Assembly (NCBI RefSeq): GCF_009696445.1
Contig: NZ_VULZ01000005.1
Span: 124,001-188,000 of the forward strand
Source of the DNA: Porcincola intestinalis
GTDB taxonomy: Bacteria; Bacillota; Clostridia; Lachnospirales; Lachnospiraceae
Length of the DNA stretch: 64,000 bases
Direction: 5' to 3'
Shown here: one piece after another, positions 9,141 to 18,700 of the stretch
Layout: each line of letters starts with the position of its first letter
Numbering within the stretch: the stretch's first letter is position 1
The notes under the pieces: model-generated
Told to the model about the DNA's origin: nothing
Seen by the model: the letters and a program-made list of their open reading frames with translations, nothing else
Databases searched by the model: none
Position numbers and translations under genes: made by a program

Positions 9141-9377
9141 CAGACACCACTTCCTTTCAGGATAAAATGACAGGGCAGCCTGTCCATCCGCTTCAGAGGG
9201 TTGCCCTTGCCACAATTTTATGGTAATTTCAGTGGAAATGCAATGAAAGGTGTTTTATTTTTCAAAAAAGTGTGCTATGTTGAGCGTATGGCAGAGATGC
9301 CATCGAATCAAATCATTCAGAAATCGTCTTCTCTTAATTTCTGTTTTCAACAATCCAGACAATGTGAAGGAAGTTTT

Positions 9378-11468
9378 ATGACAAAAGATCAGTTGCAGCT
9401 GCTGTCTGTCGCCGTTCTCCGGGATATGGCGAAGAAAAGCGGTGTGAAGAGTATCTCGGCGCTGAGGAAAAGTGCGCTTGTAGATGCTCTTTTGGAGAAC
9501 CAGAAGAACCATAGTGAAAACAGTTCCGGCCATGGCTCAGAGTCATCCGGTTTATCCCCGAAGGATCATGAGAGACGGGAGGAGCACGGAAGACAGAATC
9601 CGGACCGTGATGAGAGCCGGGTGCATGCTTCGGGAGCGAGCCGTAAGTCAGCGAAGGCGAATGGAGCAGGCTCTGCCCGCGGAGAAGAACTGCAGGATGT
9701 TACCGGAAACAGGGCGCAGCAGACAACCGGTGTAAGCCATGAGACAATAAAGCCGGTTGAAACAGGCTCCAGCCGCAGTGAAGAGCTGCAGGACGGCACC
9801 GGATCTGGAACGCGGCAGATACCGGGTGTGAGTCGTGAGACAGTCCGGACGGATGAGAAAGCGCCGGGACACAGCAGCCGGACAGCCGGCACCAGACGCG
9901 AGAGCGGTCAGAGCGGCAGTACCGGCCGTGAGGGTGGCCAGATGCAGGGGGCCAGAAGGCAGCTGCGGAGAAGGACGCCCCGGGAGCTGGCAAGAGGCAG
10001 GCAGCAAGTGACACGGACGGCGCAGTCGGCAGCCCGGAATTCCTATCCGGCGGGTGGAAACACCGGACTGTCCGGCTCTGCAGCCGGATATTCGGGAGCC
10101 GGGGCATCGGTGACCGGATCGAGGATGCCGGATCACCAGACGGTTTCCGACACTGCGGTCCAGGGGACCGGCGCTGCAGGTGCCGGAAACCGGGTGCAGG
10201 ATCACAGGCAGGATCAGATTGCTTTGCCTGCAGGCAGCCAGGGAGCAGGGAGCAGAAATCCGGAGAACCAGAAGCCGGCACCGGAACGGGAACGGTTTCT
10301 CGGGGAGGATAACAAGCTTCCGATGGAACTGAAGGATCTCGATTCCGGCCATGAGGTGGGAGGTGTCCTGGAAGTCATGTCTGACGGATATGGGTTTATC
10401 CGTTCAGACAATTACCTTCCCGGAGATTCTGACATCTATGTGTCCCCATCCCAGATCAGGCGTTTCGGACTGCGCACGGGTGATATCATCACCGGCAATA
10501 CCAGGATCCGGGCGCAGCAGGAAAAGTTTCAGGCGCTCCTGTTTGTCAGAACCGTGAACGGCCTGACGCCGGCAGAGATCGCGAACAGATGTACATTTGA
10601 AAGCATGACGCCGATCTTTCCGAACGAGCGGCTCCGCATGGAACGGACGCCGCGGGAAATCTCGATGCGGATTGTAGATTTAATTGCACCGATCGGAAAA
10701 GGACAGAGAGGCATGATTGTCTCGCCTCCGAAGGCCGGAAAAACAACCCTCCTGAAGGATGTCTCCAGATCCATTCTGCGAAACAACCCGGAGGTGCATA
10801 TCATCATCATGCTGATCGATGAGCGCCCGGAGGAAGTGACGGACATTCGGGAGGCAATCACCGGAGACAACGTCGAGGTGCTCTACTCGACGTTCGACGA
10901 GACGCCGGAGCATCACAGACGCGTTGCCGAGATGGGAATCGAGCGCGCAAAACGTCTGGTTGAGCTGAAGAGGGATGTGGTCATTCTGCTTGATTCCATC
11001 ACCAGGCTGGCGAGAGCATATAACCTGATCGTGCCTGCATCCGGGCGGACGCTGTCCGGAGGTATTGACCCCGCGGCGCTTCATCCGCCGAAAAAGTTCT
11101 TTGGTGCAGCCAGAAATATGAGAGAGGGCGGAAGTCTGACCATTCTGGCGACGGCGCTGATCGACACCGGCTCAAAGATGGATGATGTCGTCTATGAGGA
11201 ATTCAAGGGAACCGGCAACATGGAGCTGATCCTGGACCGCAAGCTCTCTGAGCGGAGAATCTTCCCGGCAATCGACATACAGCGGTCGGGAACCAGGAGA
11301 GAGGATCTTCTGCTGAGCCGGGAGGAGGCGGATGCTGTCACGATCATGCGCAGGGCACTCAACGGCATGAAGAGCGACGAGGCGACGGAGCGGATTCTGG
11401 ATCTGTTCATGCATACCAGATCGAACGAGGAACTGATCCGCACGATTCTGCGGCAGCGTATGGTGTGA
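9378..11468 (+). CDS. rho: transcription termination factor Rho with a long disordered N-terminal insert
   Basis: 696 residues against about 420 for E. coli Rho. The start at 9378 follows GAAGGAAG and opens the Rho N-terminal SAP-like helices ([31 protein letters not shown]). Residues ~50-310 are low complexity, rich in Gly, Ser, Arg, Gln and Asn, and contain a tandem duplication. The cold-shock-like RNA-binding domain is at ~320-375 ([20 protein letters not shown]), Walker [10 protein letters not shown] at ~449-457, and Walker [11 protein letters not shown] further on, so the motor is intact. Rho is a hexameric RNA helicase that ends transcription. A weak promoter (TTTTAT 9253-9258, TATGTT 9276-9281) lies in the spacer shared with the divergent gene. 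It starts the rpmE-prmC-prfA block. Confidence 0.97.
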   Translation: MTKDQLQLLSVAVLRDMAKKSGVKSISALRKSALVDALLENQKNHSENSSGHGSESSGLSPKDHERREEHGRQNPDRDESRVHASGASRKSAKANGAGSARGEELQDVTGNRAQQTTGVSHETIKPVETGSSRSEELQDGTGSGTRQIPGVSRETVRTDEKAPGHSSRTAGTRRESGQSGSTGREGGQMQGARRQLRRRTPRELARGRQQVTRTAQSAARNSYPAGGNTGLSGSAAGYSGAGASVTGSRMPDHQTVSDTAVQGTGAAGAGNRVQDHRQDQIALPAGSQGAGSRNPENQKPAPERERFLGEDNKLPMELKDLDSGHEVGGVLEVMSDGYGFIRSDNYLPGDSDIYVSPSQIRRFGLRTGDIITGNTRIRAQQEKFQALLFVRTVNGLTPAEIANRCTFESMTPIFPNERLRMERTPREISMRIVDLIAPIGKGQRGMIVSPPKAGKTTLLKDVSRSILRNNPEVHIIIMLIDERPEEVTDIREAITGDNVEVLYSTFDETPEHHRRVAEMGIERAKRLVELKRDVVILLDSITRLARAYNLIVPASGRTLSGGIDPAALHPPKKFFGAARNMREGGSLTILATALIDTGSKMDDVVYEEFKGTGNMELILDRKLSERRIFPAIDIQRSGTRREDLLLSREEADAVTIMRRALNGMKSDEATERILDLFMHTRSNEELIRTILRQRMV
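9669..9860 (+). repeat. two tandem 96-nt copies inside rho
   Basis: Copies at 9669-9764 and 9765-9860 encode two diverged 32-residue units, both of the form GS-x-R-x-EELQD-x-TG followed by a G-V-S-x-E-T block. The 96-base length keeps frame. They lie in the disordered insert of Rho and indicate growth of that insert by duplication. Confidence 0.8.
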
Positions 11469-11495
11469 TGCTCCGCAGCAGCCGGTACAAAGGTG

Positions 11496-11525
11496 TTTAC
11501 AAACATTTCAGGGCTGTGCTATACT
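11496..11525 (+). promoter_or_regulatory. predicted promoter of rpmE
   Basis: TTTACA (11496-11501), an 18-base spacer and TATACT (11520-11525). It starts a leader of about 165 nt ahead of rpmE, so rpmE and the genes behind it can be expressed apart from rho. Confidence 0.6.
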
Positions 11526-11531
11526 TGCCCT

Positions 11532-11695
11532 GCTGTGCCTGATTGCAAGCAGAGGCAGGCCATTGAGGCGAATGGCTTTCAGGTACGCTAACTGCATGGA
11601 CTTGCAGGGATTGCCCGCAGGGAGCGGGAATCTACGGCGGTGCGGGAAGGAAGCGCCGGCGCAGCAGTTCACATTCCGTCAGAGAGGTGAGAATT
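11532..11695 (+). promoter_or_regulatory. structured leader of rpmE
   Basis: The leader holds several small hairpins, including CTGCA/TGCAG around TGGACT and CCCGC/GCGGG around AGGGA. L31 leaders that act in ribosomal-protein feedback are known in Firmicutes; whether this one belongs to that family cannot be settled by eye. Confidence 0.35.
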
Positions 11696-11908
11696 ATGAA
11701 GGAAGGAATCCATCCGAAGTATTATCAGGCTACCGTTACATGCAACTGCGGGAATACATTCGTGACTGGCTCGACAAAGCCGGAGATTCACGTTGAGGTC
11801 TGCTCCAAGTGCCATTCGTTCTACACAGGACAGCAGAAGCAGGCTCAGGCTCGCGGACGTATTGATAAGTTCAATAAGAAGTACGGTTTCGGCAGCGAGA
11901 AGCAGTAA
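11696..11908 (+). CDS. rpmE: ribosomal protein L31, zinc-binding form
   Basis: 70 residues, the normal L31 length. Cysteines in CNCG and CSKCH form the zinc ribbon of the C+ type, so this is the zinc-dependent paralogue. The start at 11696 follows GAGAGGTGAG. L31 lies on the large subunit near the intersubunit bridge. The position behind rho and ahead of DUF1385, prmC and prfA is the usual clostridial order. Confidence 0.96.
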   Translation: MKEGIHPKYYQATVTCNCGNTFVTGSTKPEIHVEVCSKCHSFYTGQQKQAQARGRIDKFNKKYGFGSEKQ

Positions 11909-11987
11909 TAAGGTTGCAGTTTTCGGAGGGTTGAGGTTGCTCAGAGAAGAGGCCTCAGCCCTTCTTTGTTTAAAGGAAAACAAACTT

Positions 11988-13109
11988 ATGAAGTACTCAA
12001 ACATCGGCGGGCAGGCTGTCATGGAAGGTGTCATGATGAGAAATGGAGCCCTCTATGCAGTTGCGGTCCGGACAGCTGACAATCAGATTACGGTCCAGAC
12101 AGACGCGCATCATTCTGCCGCCGGAAAAGTCCGGAAGATTCCGATTGTCAGAGGAGTTGTTGCGTTCGTCGACTCACTTGTTCTGGGGATGAAGGCGCTC
12201 ATGTTTTCAGCAGACCGGTTTGCGGAAGAATCGGAGAAGGAGCTGGAAGAGCGCCTGGCACAGGAACAGAAGAAAGCAGAGAAGAAGGCGGAGAAGCTGC
12301 AAAGAGCCGGCAGGGAAAAGGAAGCGGCGGCTGTCCTTGAAAAGGCGGGAGAGAATGCGCAGAAGGAAAGGGAAACGCTCAGGGAGAGATCCCGGTCCGG
12401 GAATGGCAAGTCGGAGGATTCTGACAACACCGTGCTCTTAACCCTCACAGTCATCATTTCGCTGGTGGTATCTGTTGCCTTGTTCATGATGCTGCCATAT
12501 TTTCTTTCAAGACTTCTGAAGGGAATCGGGGCGCCGGAGGCAGTGATTTCCATCATGGAGGGTGTGCTTCGTCTGGCCATTTTCTTCGGATATATGCTGC
12601 TGATTTCCAAGATGAAGGACATTCAGCGGACATTCATGTACCACGGAGCGGAGCATAAGTGCATCAACTGCATCGAACACGGGCTGGAGCTGAATGTGGA
12701 GAATGTCAGGAAGAGCTCGAAGGAGCACAAGCGCTGCGGGACAAGCTTCCTGCTGTTTGTCATGATCGTCTCCATCGTGTTTTTCCTGTTTATCAGGACA
12801 CCGGACCCGGTCATGAGGATTGTCATCCGGCTGCTTCTGATTCCGGTTGTCGCCGGAGTTTCCTATGAATTCATCCGCCTGGCCGGTCTGTATGACAACA
12901 GATTCGTCAATGCGCTTTCAAAACCGGGGCTGGCGCTCCAGGGGCTTACAACGAGGGAGCCGGATGATGCCCAGATCGAGGTAGGAATTGCATCTGTGGA
13001 GGCCGTTTTCAACTGGAAAAAGTATCTGAATGAGAACTTCGGTGCTCACTATGTGCTGACGGAGGCGGATGAGCCGAGGGGAGGAAAGGAGCTTTACACG
13101 CTGAGATGA
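11988..13109 (+). CDS. YqhQ-like membrane protein (DUF1385)
   Basis: 373 residues. It opens with the family motif GGQAVMEGVMMR and later has HGAEHKCINCIEHG, both diagnostic for DUF1385. At least three hydrophobic segments are visible (around VLLTLTVIISLVVSVALF, FFGYMLLIS and FLLFVMIVSIVFF). Between the first region and the membrane core lies a ~60-residue charged, Lys/Glu/Ala-rich stretch (about residues 80-140) that looks like a coiled coil and makes the protein longer than most relatives (~310). Biochemical function is unknown. Its last four bases overlap the start of prmC (ATGA). Confidence 0.9.
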   Translation: MKYSNIGGQAVMEGVMMRNGALYAVAVRTADNQITVQTDAHHSAAGKVRKIPIVRGVVAFVDSLVLGMKALMFSADRFAEESEKELEERLAQEQKKAEKKAEKLQRAGREKEAAAVLEKAGENAQKERETLRERSRSGNGKSEDSDNTVLLTLTVIISLVVSVALFMMLPYFLSRLLKGIGAPEAVISIMEGVLRLAIFFGYMLLISKMKDIQRTFMYHGAEHKCINCIEHGLELNVENVRKSSKEHKRCGTSFLLFVMIVSIVFFLFIRTPDPVMRIVIRLLLIPVVAGVSYEFIRLAGLYDNRFVNALSKPGLALQGLTTREPDDAQIEVGIASVEAVFNWKKYLNENFGAHYVLTEADEPRGGKELYTLR

Positions 13110-14038
13110 AGGAGGTCAGGGCGAGCCGCCATGCAACCTACCGGCAGGTGAAAAGGGAAGCGGCGGAGAAACTCTCCGGACAGGGAGTACCGGACGCAGA
13201 CATTGACGCCGGGCTTCTTCTTGAGTATGCCTCGTCGATGGACAGAACACAGCTTCTTCTCAGGGAAGAAGAAGAGGTGCCGGGGGCGATCCTGTCCCGT
13301 TACAGGGAGGCAGTGAGACTGAGAAGCTGCAGGATTCCGCTTCAGCAGATTACCGGAGAGGCAGACTTCTGCGGAATCCGGTTTGAGGTATCCGATCAGG
13401 TGCTGACGCCGAGGCAGGATACAGAGATCCTGGAGGAGGAAGCGGTAAAACAGATCCGGGTCCTTCAGAGGAAGGCTTGCGCCGGGGAAGCTTGCGGAGC
13501 GTGGAAAGACCGCAGGCCGGTCAGGGTTCTCGATCTTTGTACGGGCTCGGGCTGCCTGATTATTGCGGCGGCAAAGCTTTGTCCCGGTATCGAGGCAGTC
13601 GGAGCCGACATTTCAGGTCCGGCTCTTGACATTGCCAGAAGAAACGCTGAAAATTCAGGTACCGATGTGACATTTCTGGAGAGTGATCTTTTTGAGAAGG
13701 TTGAGGGAACCTTTGATGTGATTCTTTCCAATCCGCCCTATATCCGGACGGGAGACATCGGAGGACTGATGGACGAGGTCCGGGACCATGAGCCGCATAT
13801 GGCACTGGACGGGGGACCGGACGGCCTTTCCTTTTACAGGAGAATTGTCAGCCTGGCGCCGCGGTATCTCAATCCCGGCGGCTGCCTTCTGTTTGAAATC
13901 GGTTTTGATGAGGGACAGGATGTGACGAGGATGCTGAGAGAGGCAGGTTTCGGGAATGTCAGGATCATCAGGGATCTGAATGGTCTGGATCGGGTGATCT
14001 CCTCGGTTTTTCCGGGCACTGATCTCGGACAGGAGTGA
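13106..14038 (+). CDS. prmC: peptide chain release factor N5-glutamine methyltransferase
   Basis: 310 residues. A helical N-terminal domain precedes a Rossmann methyltransferase fold with the SAM loop LDLCTGSGCLIIAAA and the catalytic NPPY motif near residue 209 (SNPPYIRTG). PrmC methylates the glutamine of the GGQ motif in release factors, using S-adenosylmethionine. Its substrate prfA is the next gene, nine bases downstream, and the start overlaps the preceding stop, so modifier and target are made from one message. Confidence 0.95.
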   Translation: MKEVRASRHATYRQVKREAAEKLSGQGVPDADIDAGLLLEYASSMDRTQLLLREEEEVPGAILSRYREAVRLRSCRIPLQQITGEADFCGIRFEVSDQVLTPRQDTEILEEEAVKQIRVLQRKACAGEACGAWKDRRPVRVLDLCTGSGCLIIAAAKLCPGIEAVGADISGPALDIARRNAENSGTDVTFLESDLFEKVEGTFDVILSNPPYIRTGDIGGLMDEVRDHEPHMALDGGPDGLSFYRRIVSLAPRYLNPGGCLLFEIGFDEGQDVTRMLREAGFGNVRIIRDLNGLDRVISSVFPGTDLGQE

Positions 14039-14047
14039 CAGAATGGT

Positions 14048-15121
14048 ATGTTTGAAAAACTGAAGGAAGTAAGGCGGAGACTGGAGGAGATTGACCGGTC
14101 TCTGAGCCATCCGGAGGCAGGCTCCGATCCCTCCTCTCTCGGAAGGCTGATGAAGGAGCGTTCGCGCCTGGAACCGGTTGTCACAGCCTACTCCCGGATC
14201 CAAAAAACCAGGGAGACGATTCAGGACCTGGAGGAGCTTCTTCGGGGGGAAACGGATCCGGAGATGGCATCTTATCTGAAGGAGGAGCTGAGAGCTTCCA
14301 GGCAGGAAGAGGAAGAACTGTCCGGAAAGCTTCAGCTTTTGTTGCTGCCGCGGGATGAGAACGACGGCAAGAATGTGGTTCTGGAGATCCGGGCAGGCGT
14401 CGGCGGCGATGAGGCAGCACTTTTTGCAGCCGATCTGTGCAGGATGTATCTTCGCTACTCGGAACGCAAGGGATGGAAGGCAGAGGTGACATCGGTCAAT
14501 GAAAACGGACTCGGAGGATTCAAGGAATGCATCCTTCTGGTCAGCGGGGAAGATGCCTGGTCACACTTGAAGTACGAAAGCGGCACACACAGGGTGCAGC
14601 GGGTCCCGGAGACGGAGTCTGCCGGGAGAATTCACACATCGGCTGCGACTGTCGCGGTCATGCCGGAGGCGGACGAGATCGATGTAGATCTGGATCTTGG
14701 CGAGTGCAGATTTGATGTGTTCCGTGCACATGGTAATGGCGGTCAGTGTGTCAACACGACGGATTCCGCTGTCCGGCTCGTTCATATCCCGACAGGGATT
14801 GTCATATCCTGCCAGGATGAAAAGTCCCAGCTGAAGAACAAGGACAAGGCGATCCGGATTCTGCGATCCAAGCTTTATCTGCTTCGTCAGATGGAGCAGC
14901 AGGAGAGCGAGGCAAAAACCAGGAGGGATCAGATTGGCTCCGGGGACCGGAGCGAGAAGATCCGCACATACAACTTCCCGCAGGGAAGAGTTACTGACCA
15001 CCGTGCGCATCTGACGGTATACCGGATTGATCAGATTATGGATGGCGACCTGGACCAGCTGGTCAACCCGCTGATCGCGGCGGAGCAGGCTGAAAAGCTG
15101 GCGAAGGCCGCAGAAGCATAA
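14048..15121 (+). CDS. prfA: peptide chain release factor 1
   Basis: 357 residues, normal RF1 length. The GGQ peptidyl-tRNA hydrolysis motif is at 231-233 (GNGGQCVNTTDSAVR). The stop-codon reading PxT tripeptide is PET in RVPETESAGRIHTS, so this is the UAA/UAG factor, not RF2 (which has SPF). The residue after GGQ is Cys where E. coli has His, a change outside the catalytic triplet. The gene follows prmC closely. Confidence 0.97.
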   Translation: MFEKLKEVRRRLEEIDRSLSHPEAGSDPSSLGRLMKERSRLEPVVTAYSRIQKTRETIQDLEELLRGETDPEMASYLKEELRASRQEEEELSGKLQLLLLPRDENDGKNVVLEIRAGVGGDEAALFAADLCRMYLRYSERKGWKAEVTSVNENGLGGFKECILLVSGEDAWSHLKYESGTHRVQRVPETESAGRIHTSAATVAVMPEADEIDVDLDLGECRFDVFRAHGNGGQCVNTTDSAVRLVHIPTGIVISCQDEKSQLKNKDKAIRILRSKLYLLRQMEQQESEAKTRRDQIGSGDRSEKIRTYNFPQGRVTDHRAHLTVYRIDQIMDGDLDQLVNPLIAAEQAEKLAKAAEA

Positions 15122-15138
15122 AGAGGAGGAAGTTTGAA

Positions 15139-16494
15139 ATGGGGAAGTATTTCGGAACGGATGGGTTTCGCGGGGAGGCGAATGTGACCCTGAACGTGCA
15201 GCACGCATTTCAGGTCGGACGTTTTCTGGGCTGGTACTATGGACAGCAGCATGAGGATGGCAAGGCAAAGATTGTCATTGGAAAGGATACCAGAAGATCC
15301 AGCTACATGTTTGAGGATGCGCTGAGCGCTGGACTTGTCGCTTCCGGTGCGGATGCTTATCTGCTTCATGTGACGACGACACCGTCTGTCGCCTTCTGCG
15401 TCCGCCTGGATGACTTTGACTGCGGGATCATGATTTCGGCGAGCCACAATCCATACTATGACAATGGGATCAAGATTATCTCCGGAACAGGACAGAAGAT
15501 TGATGCTTCCATCGAGGAAAAGATTGAGGCCTACATCGATGGCAGAAGCGGAGAGATCCCGCTTGCAACACGCGATCGGATTGGCCGCACGCAGGATTAT
15601 GTGGCGGGCAGAAACCGTTATATCGGCTACCTGATTTCTCTTGCAACCCGTTCCTTCAAAAACTACCGGATCGGAATTGACTGCTCCAACGGCAGCTCCA
15701 GCTCGATTGCAAAGAGTGTGTTTGATGCACTCGGTGCAAAGACTTACGTCATCAACAACCACCCGGATGGCACGAATATCAATGCAGACTGCGGGAGCAC
15801 CCATATCCATGCGCTTCAGGAATTTGTAAAGGAAAACAGCCTGGATATCGGTTTTGCCTACGATGGGGATGCAGACCGCTGCATCGCGGTCGACGAGGCT
15901 GGCCGGGAGGTTAACGGCGACCTGATCATGTATGTCTGCGGCAAATATATGAAAGAGCACGGACAGCTCAAGGACAACACAGTTGTCACAACCGTGATGT
16001 CGAACATCGGCCTGTACAAGGCGCTGGAGCGTGAGGGCATGCGCTACGAGCAGACACAGGTGGGTGACAAATATGTCTATGAGAATATGTCGGCAAATGG
16101 GTACAGCCTCGGGGGTGAGCAGTCCGGGCACATTATCTTCAGCAAGCATGCGACGACAGGGGACGGAATCCTGACTTCGCTGATGGTGATGGAGACGATG
16201 ATTGCCTCCAAGCGGACACTCGGGGATCTGCAGGCAGAATGCCGCATCTACCCGCAGCTGCTCAAGAATGTGCGCGTGGCTGACAAAAAGGCTGTGATGG
16301 AAAACGAAAAAGTGAAGGCCGCAGTTGAAAAGGCAAAGGAGGAACTCGGCTCGGATGGCCGCATCCTCGTTCGCCCCTCAGGAACGGAGCCGGTCGTCCG
16401 CGTGATGGTGGAAGCCGAGTCGGATGACCTCTGCGCAAAGTATGTCTATGACGTGGCAGCCGTGATGCGCAGCGAGGGCCTTGTGATAGGCTGA
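15139..16494 (+). CDS. glmM: phosphoglucosamine mutase
   Basis: 451 residues. It converts glucosamine-6-phosphate to glucosamine-1-phosphate, on the route to UDP-GlcNAc and peptidoglycan. The phosphoserine is S102 in MISASHNPYYDNG. The metal-binding loop is YDGDADRC, and the C-terminal phosphate-binding motif is RPSGTEPVVRV. An AGAGGAGG ribosome site sits 17 bases after prfA, so it belongs to the same transcript. Confidence 0.96.
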   Translation: MGKYFGTDGFRGEANVTLNVQHAFQVGRFLGWYYGQQHEDGKAKIVIGKDTRRSSYMFEDALSAGLVASGADAYLLHVTTTPSVAFCVRLDDFDCGIMISASHNPYYDNGIKIISGTGQKIDASIEEKIEAYIDGRSGEIPLATRDRIGRTQDYVAGRNRYIGYLISLATRSFKNYRIGIDCSNGSSSSIAKSVFDALGAKTYVINNHPDGTNINADCGSTHIHALQEFVKENSLDIGFAYDGDADRCIAVDEAGREVNGDLIMYVCGKYMKEHGQLKDNTVVTTVMSNIGLYKALEREGMRYEQTQVGDKYVYENMSANGYSLGGEQSGHIIFSKHATTGDGILTSLMVMETMIASKRTLGDLQAECRIYPQLLKNVRVADKKAVMENEKVKAAVEKAKEELGSDGRILVRPSGTEPVVRVMVEAESDDLCAKYVYDVAAVMRSEGLVIG

Positions 16495-16512
16495 TAAGCC
16501 GGAAAGGATTGT

Positions 16513-17415
16513 ATGGATTTACCAAAGTCGCTATTCAAGGAGGTCACACTTGCGGATCAGGAGCTTCTTCTCCCATTCTACAGAAGGCTGAATTCCCGTT
16601 CCTGCGATGACTGTTTTTCAAACCTGTATCTGTGGAAACATCTCGAACCCATGGAGTACCAGATATCAGATGGTGTACTGATTCTGAAGTCGAAGACGCC
16701 GAAGCCCTTTTTCCGGTTCCCGATGGGAGAGCAGGAAAAGCTCCCTGCCGTACTGGATGCAATGGTCGGCCTGGCGAGTGAGGAAGGGGTGCCGTTCAAA
16801 ATCCGGTATGTGACGAAGGAACAGTTCGATCTGATTGAGACAGCCTGCCCGGGGAAGTTCCGTTTTGAGCCGACCCGGAATTACTGGGATTATGTCTATG
16901 AGACAGAGAAGCTGAAGAACCTGTCCGGACGGAAATATCACGGGAAGAAAAATCATATCAACAAATTCCTTCGGGATTATCCGGACTGGTCCTTTGAGCC
17001 GATCACAGATGATAATGTGGAAGAATGCTTCCAGATGGGGCTGAAGTGGCGGGTGCTGAATGACTGTGATGAGCTTTACGAGAAGCGGATTGAGATGTGC
17101 GTGGCGCTGAACTCGCTCCGGCTTTTGAAGGAGCTTCATCTGACAGGCGGCCTCCTCCGGGTGAATGGACAGGTCGTGGCCTATACGATCGGGGAAAAGG
17201 TGAATGACAATACCTTTGTGGTCCATATCGAGAAGGCACTGACAGATGTCGAGGGAGCCTACACCGTGATCAATCAGCAGTTTGTCGAGCACGCGATGGA
17301 CGGGATTCCATATGTAAACCGGGAAGACGATACCGGAGATGAAGGCCTCCGGGAGGCAAAGGAGAGCTATCATCCGGTGATGATGGTTGAAAAAGGCGAG
17401 GTGACGCTTCAGTGA
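16513..17415 (+). CDS. DUF2156 (LPG-synthase C-terminal) family protein
   Basis: 300 residues. The sequence fits the DUF2156 GNAT-like fold seen at the end of phosphatidylglycerol lysyltransferases: DDCFSNLYLWKH near the start, GRKYHGKKNHINKFLRDYP in the middle and a C-terminal YVNREDDTGDEGLREAK block. There are no membrane helices, so it is a stand-alone cytoplasmic version. Substrate unknown; aminoacyl transfer is suggested by family only. Its stop overlaps the GTG start of the aminotransferase by four bases (GTGA), which implies coupled translation and possibly a shared pathway. Confidence 0.8.
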   Translation: MDLPKSLFKEVTLADQELLLPFYRRLNSRSCDDCFSNLYLWKHLEPMEYQISDGVLILKSKTPKPFFRFPMGEQEKLPAVLDAMVGLASEEGVPFKIRYVTKEQFDLIETACPGKFRFEPTRNYWDYVYETEKLKNLSGRKYHGKKNHINKFLRDYPDWSFEPITDDNVEECFQMGLKWRVLNDCDELYEKRIEMCVALNSLRLLKELHLTGGLLRVNGQVVAYTIGEKVNDNTFVVHIEKALTDVEGAYTVINQQFVEHAMDGIPYVNREDDTGDEGLREAKESYHPVMMVEKGEVTLQ

Positions 17416-18614
17416 TTGCAAGGGCAATGCAGGAACTTGTGCAGAATTCAAGTGCGATCCGGGCCATGTTTGAGGAAGGCAGGCGGATGGCGGCGGAATA
17501 CGGGGCAGAGAATGTCTATGACTTTTCCCTCGGAAATCCGAACGTTCCGGCTCCGGCAGGTGTCGGCGCGCAGATCAGAAACCTGACGGAGACAGTTCCG
17601 CCGCTGAAGCTTCACGGCTATATGCCCAATGCCGGTTTTGAGGAAGTTCGGGAGAGGATTGCGGACAGTCTGAATAAAAGATTTTTCACATCATTCGGCA
17701 GTTACAACATTTTGATGACGGTTGGTGCAGCCGGCGGACTGAACGTGGCGCTGAAGACCTTGCTTGACCCGGGGGATGAGGTGCTGGTATTCGCTCCATT
17801 CTTTGGTGAATACCGAAGCTATGTGGCGAATCACCAGGGCGTGCTCAGGGTCGTGCCGCCTGAGCCGGAGCACTTCCTTTTGAACCTTGAGGCAGCGGAG
17901 AGGCTGGTCAGCAGACAGACAAAGGCTGTCATTCTGAACAATCCGAACAATCCGACCGGAGTGGTTTACCCGGAGGACCAGATCCGGCAGCTTTCAGAGC
18001 TGCTCTGCCGGATGGAGAAAAAGTATGGCACATCGATCTACCTGATTTCCGATGAACCGTACAGGGAGCTGGTATACGATGGGAAAAAGGTTCCGTTTCT
18101 GACAAAGTATTATCACAACACGATCGTGGGCTATTCGTTCAGCAAATCGCTGTCTCTTCCGGGGGAACGGATCGGGTATCTCGTGATGCCGGATGAGCTG
18201 GATGATGCGCGGCAGATTCAGGCAGCGGCAGCGGTTGCAAACCGTGTCCTCGGATTTGTCAATGCGCCAAGCCTGATGCAGCTGGCAGTCGCGGGGTGCC
18301 TGGAGGCGAAGGTGGATCTGGATTTCTATGATCGGAACAGAAAAAGCCTCTGCGAGGGTCTGGACAGATATGGATATTCCTATGTGAAGCCGGAAGGAGC
18401 CTTCTACCTGTGGCTGAAGAGCCCGCTGGAGGATGAGAGGGACTTTGTCGCGGAGGCAAAGAAAGAGCATCTTCTGCTTGTGCCCGGGCGGTCATTTGAG
18501 GGACCCGGATATGTCCGGATTGCCTACTGTGTTTCACCTGAGACGATCGAGCGGTCCATGCCGGCTTTTGGAAGACTGGCAGAGCGGACAGTCCGCCGTT
18601 CGTGGGAAAAGTGA
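17412..18614 (+). CDS. class I PLP-dependent aminotransferase
   Basis: 400 residues. The Schiff-base lysine is K245 in SFSKSLSLPGERIG, and NNPNNPTG (about 175-182) contacts the substrate. The start is GTG at 17412, with GAGGTGA about eight bases upstream; an in-frame ATG at 17427 is an alternative. The family is broad (aspartate, aromatic or alanine donors), and the N-terminal stretch AENVYDFSLGNPNVPAP is typical of a clostridial subgroup whose substrate is not settled. It is translationally coupled to the DUF2156 protein and followed by hisC. Confidence 0.88.
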   Translation: MIARAMQELVQNSSAIRAMFEEGRRMAAEYGAENVYDFSLGNPNVPAPAGVGAQIRNLTETVPPLKLHGYMPNAGFEEVRERIADSLNKRFFTSFGSYNILMTVGAAGGLNVALKTLLDPGDEVLVFAPFFGEYRSYVANHQGVLRVVPPEPEHFLLNLEAAERLVSRQTKAVILNNPNNPTGVVYPEDQIRQLSELLCRMEKKYGTSIYLISDEPYRELVYDGKKVPFLTKYYHNTIVGYSFSKSLSLPGERIGYLVMPDELDDARQIQAAAAVANRVLGFVNAPSLMQLAVAGCLEAKVDLDFYDRNRKSLCEGLDRYGYSYVKPEGAFYLWLKSPLEDERDFVAEAKKEHLLLVPGRSFEGPGYVRIAYCVSPETIERSMPAFGRLAERTVRRSWEK

Positions 18615-18700
18615 TGGCGATTTGAGCCGGCATGTCTGCTGAATGGCTGAAAAACACGCGTGGCAGTAATCAGACTGGGAAGGACGAGGAGGAGAGAAAG

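Noticed and set aside
9669-9860. CRISPR-like repeat
   Set aside because: Only two diverged copies without spacers, in frame within rho; it is a coding duplication.
15031-16149. 372-residue antisense frame opposite glmM
   Set aside because: No family motif, no ribosome site, and full overlap with a certain gene.
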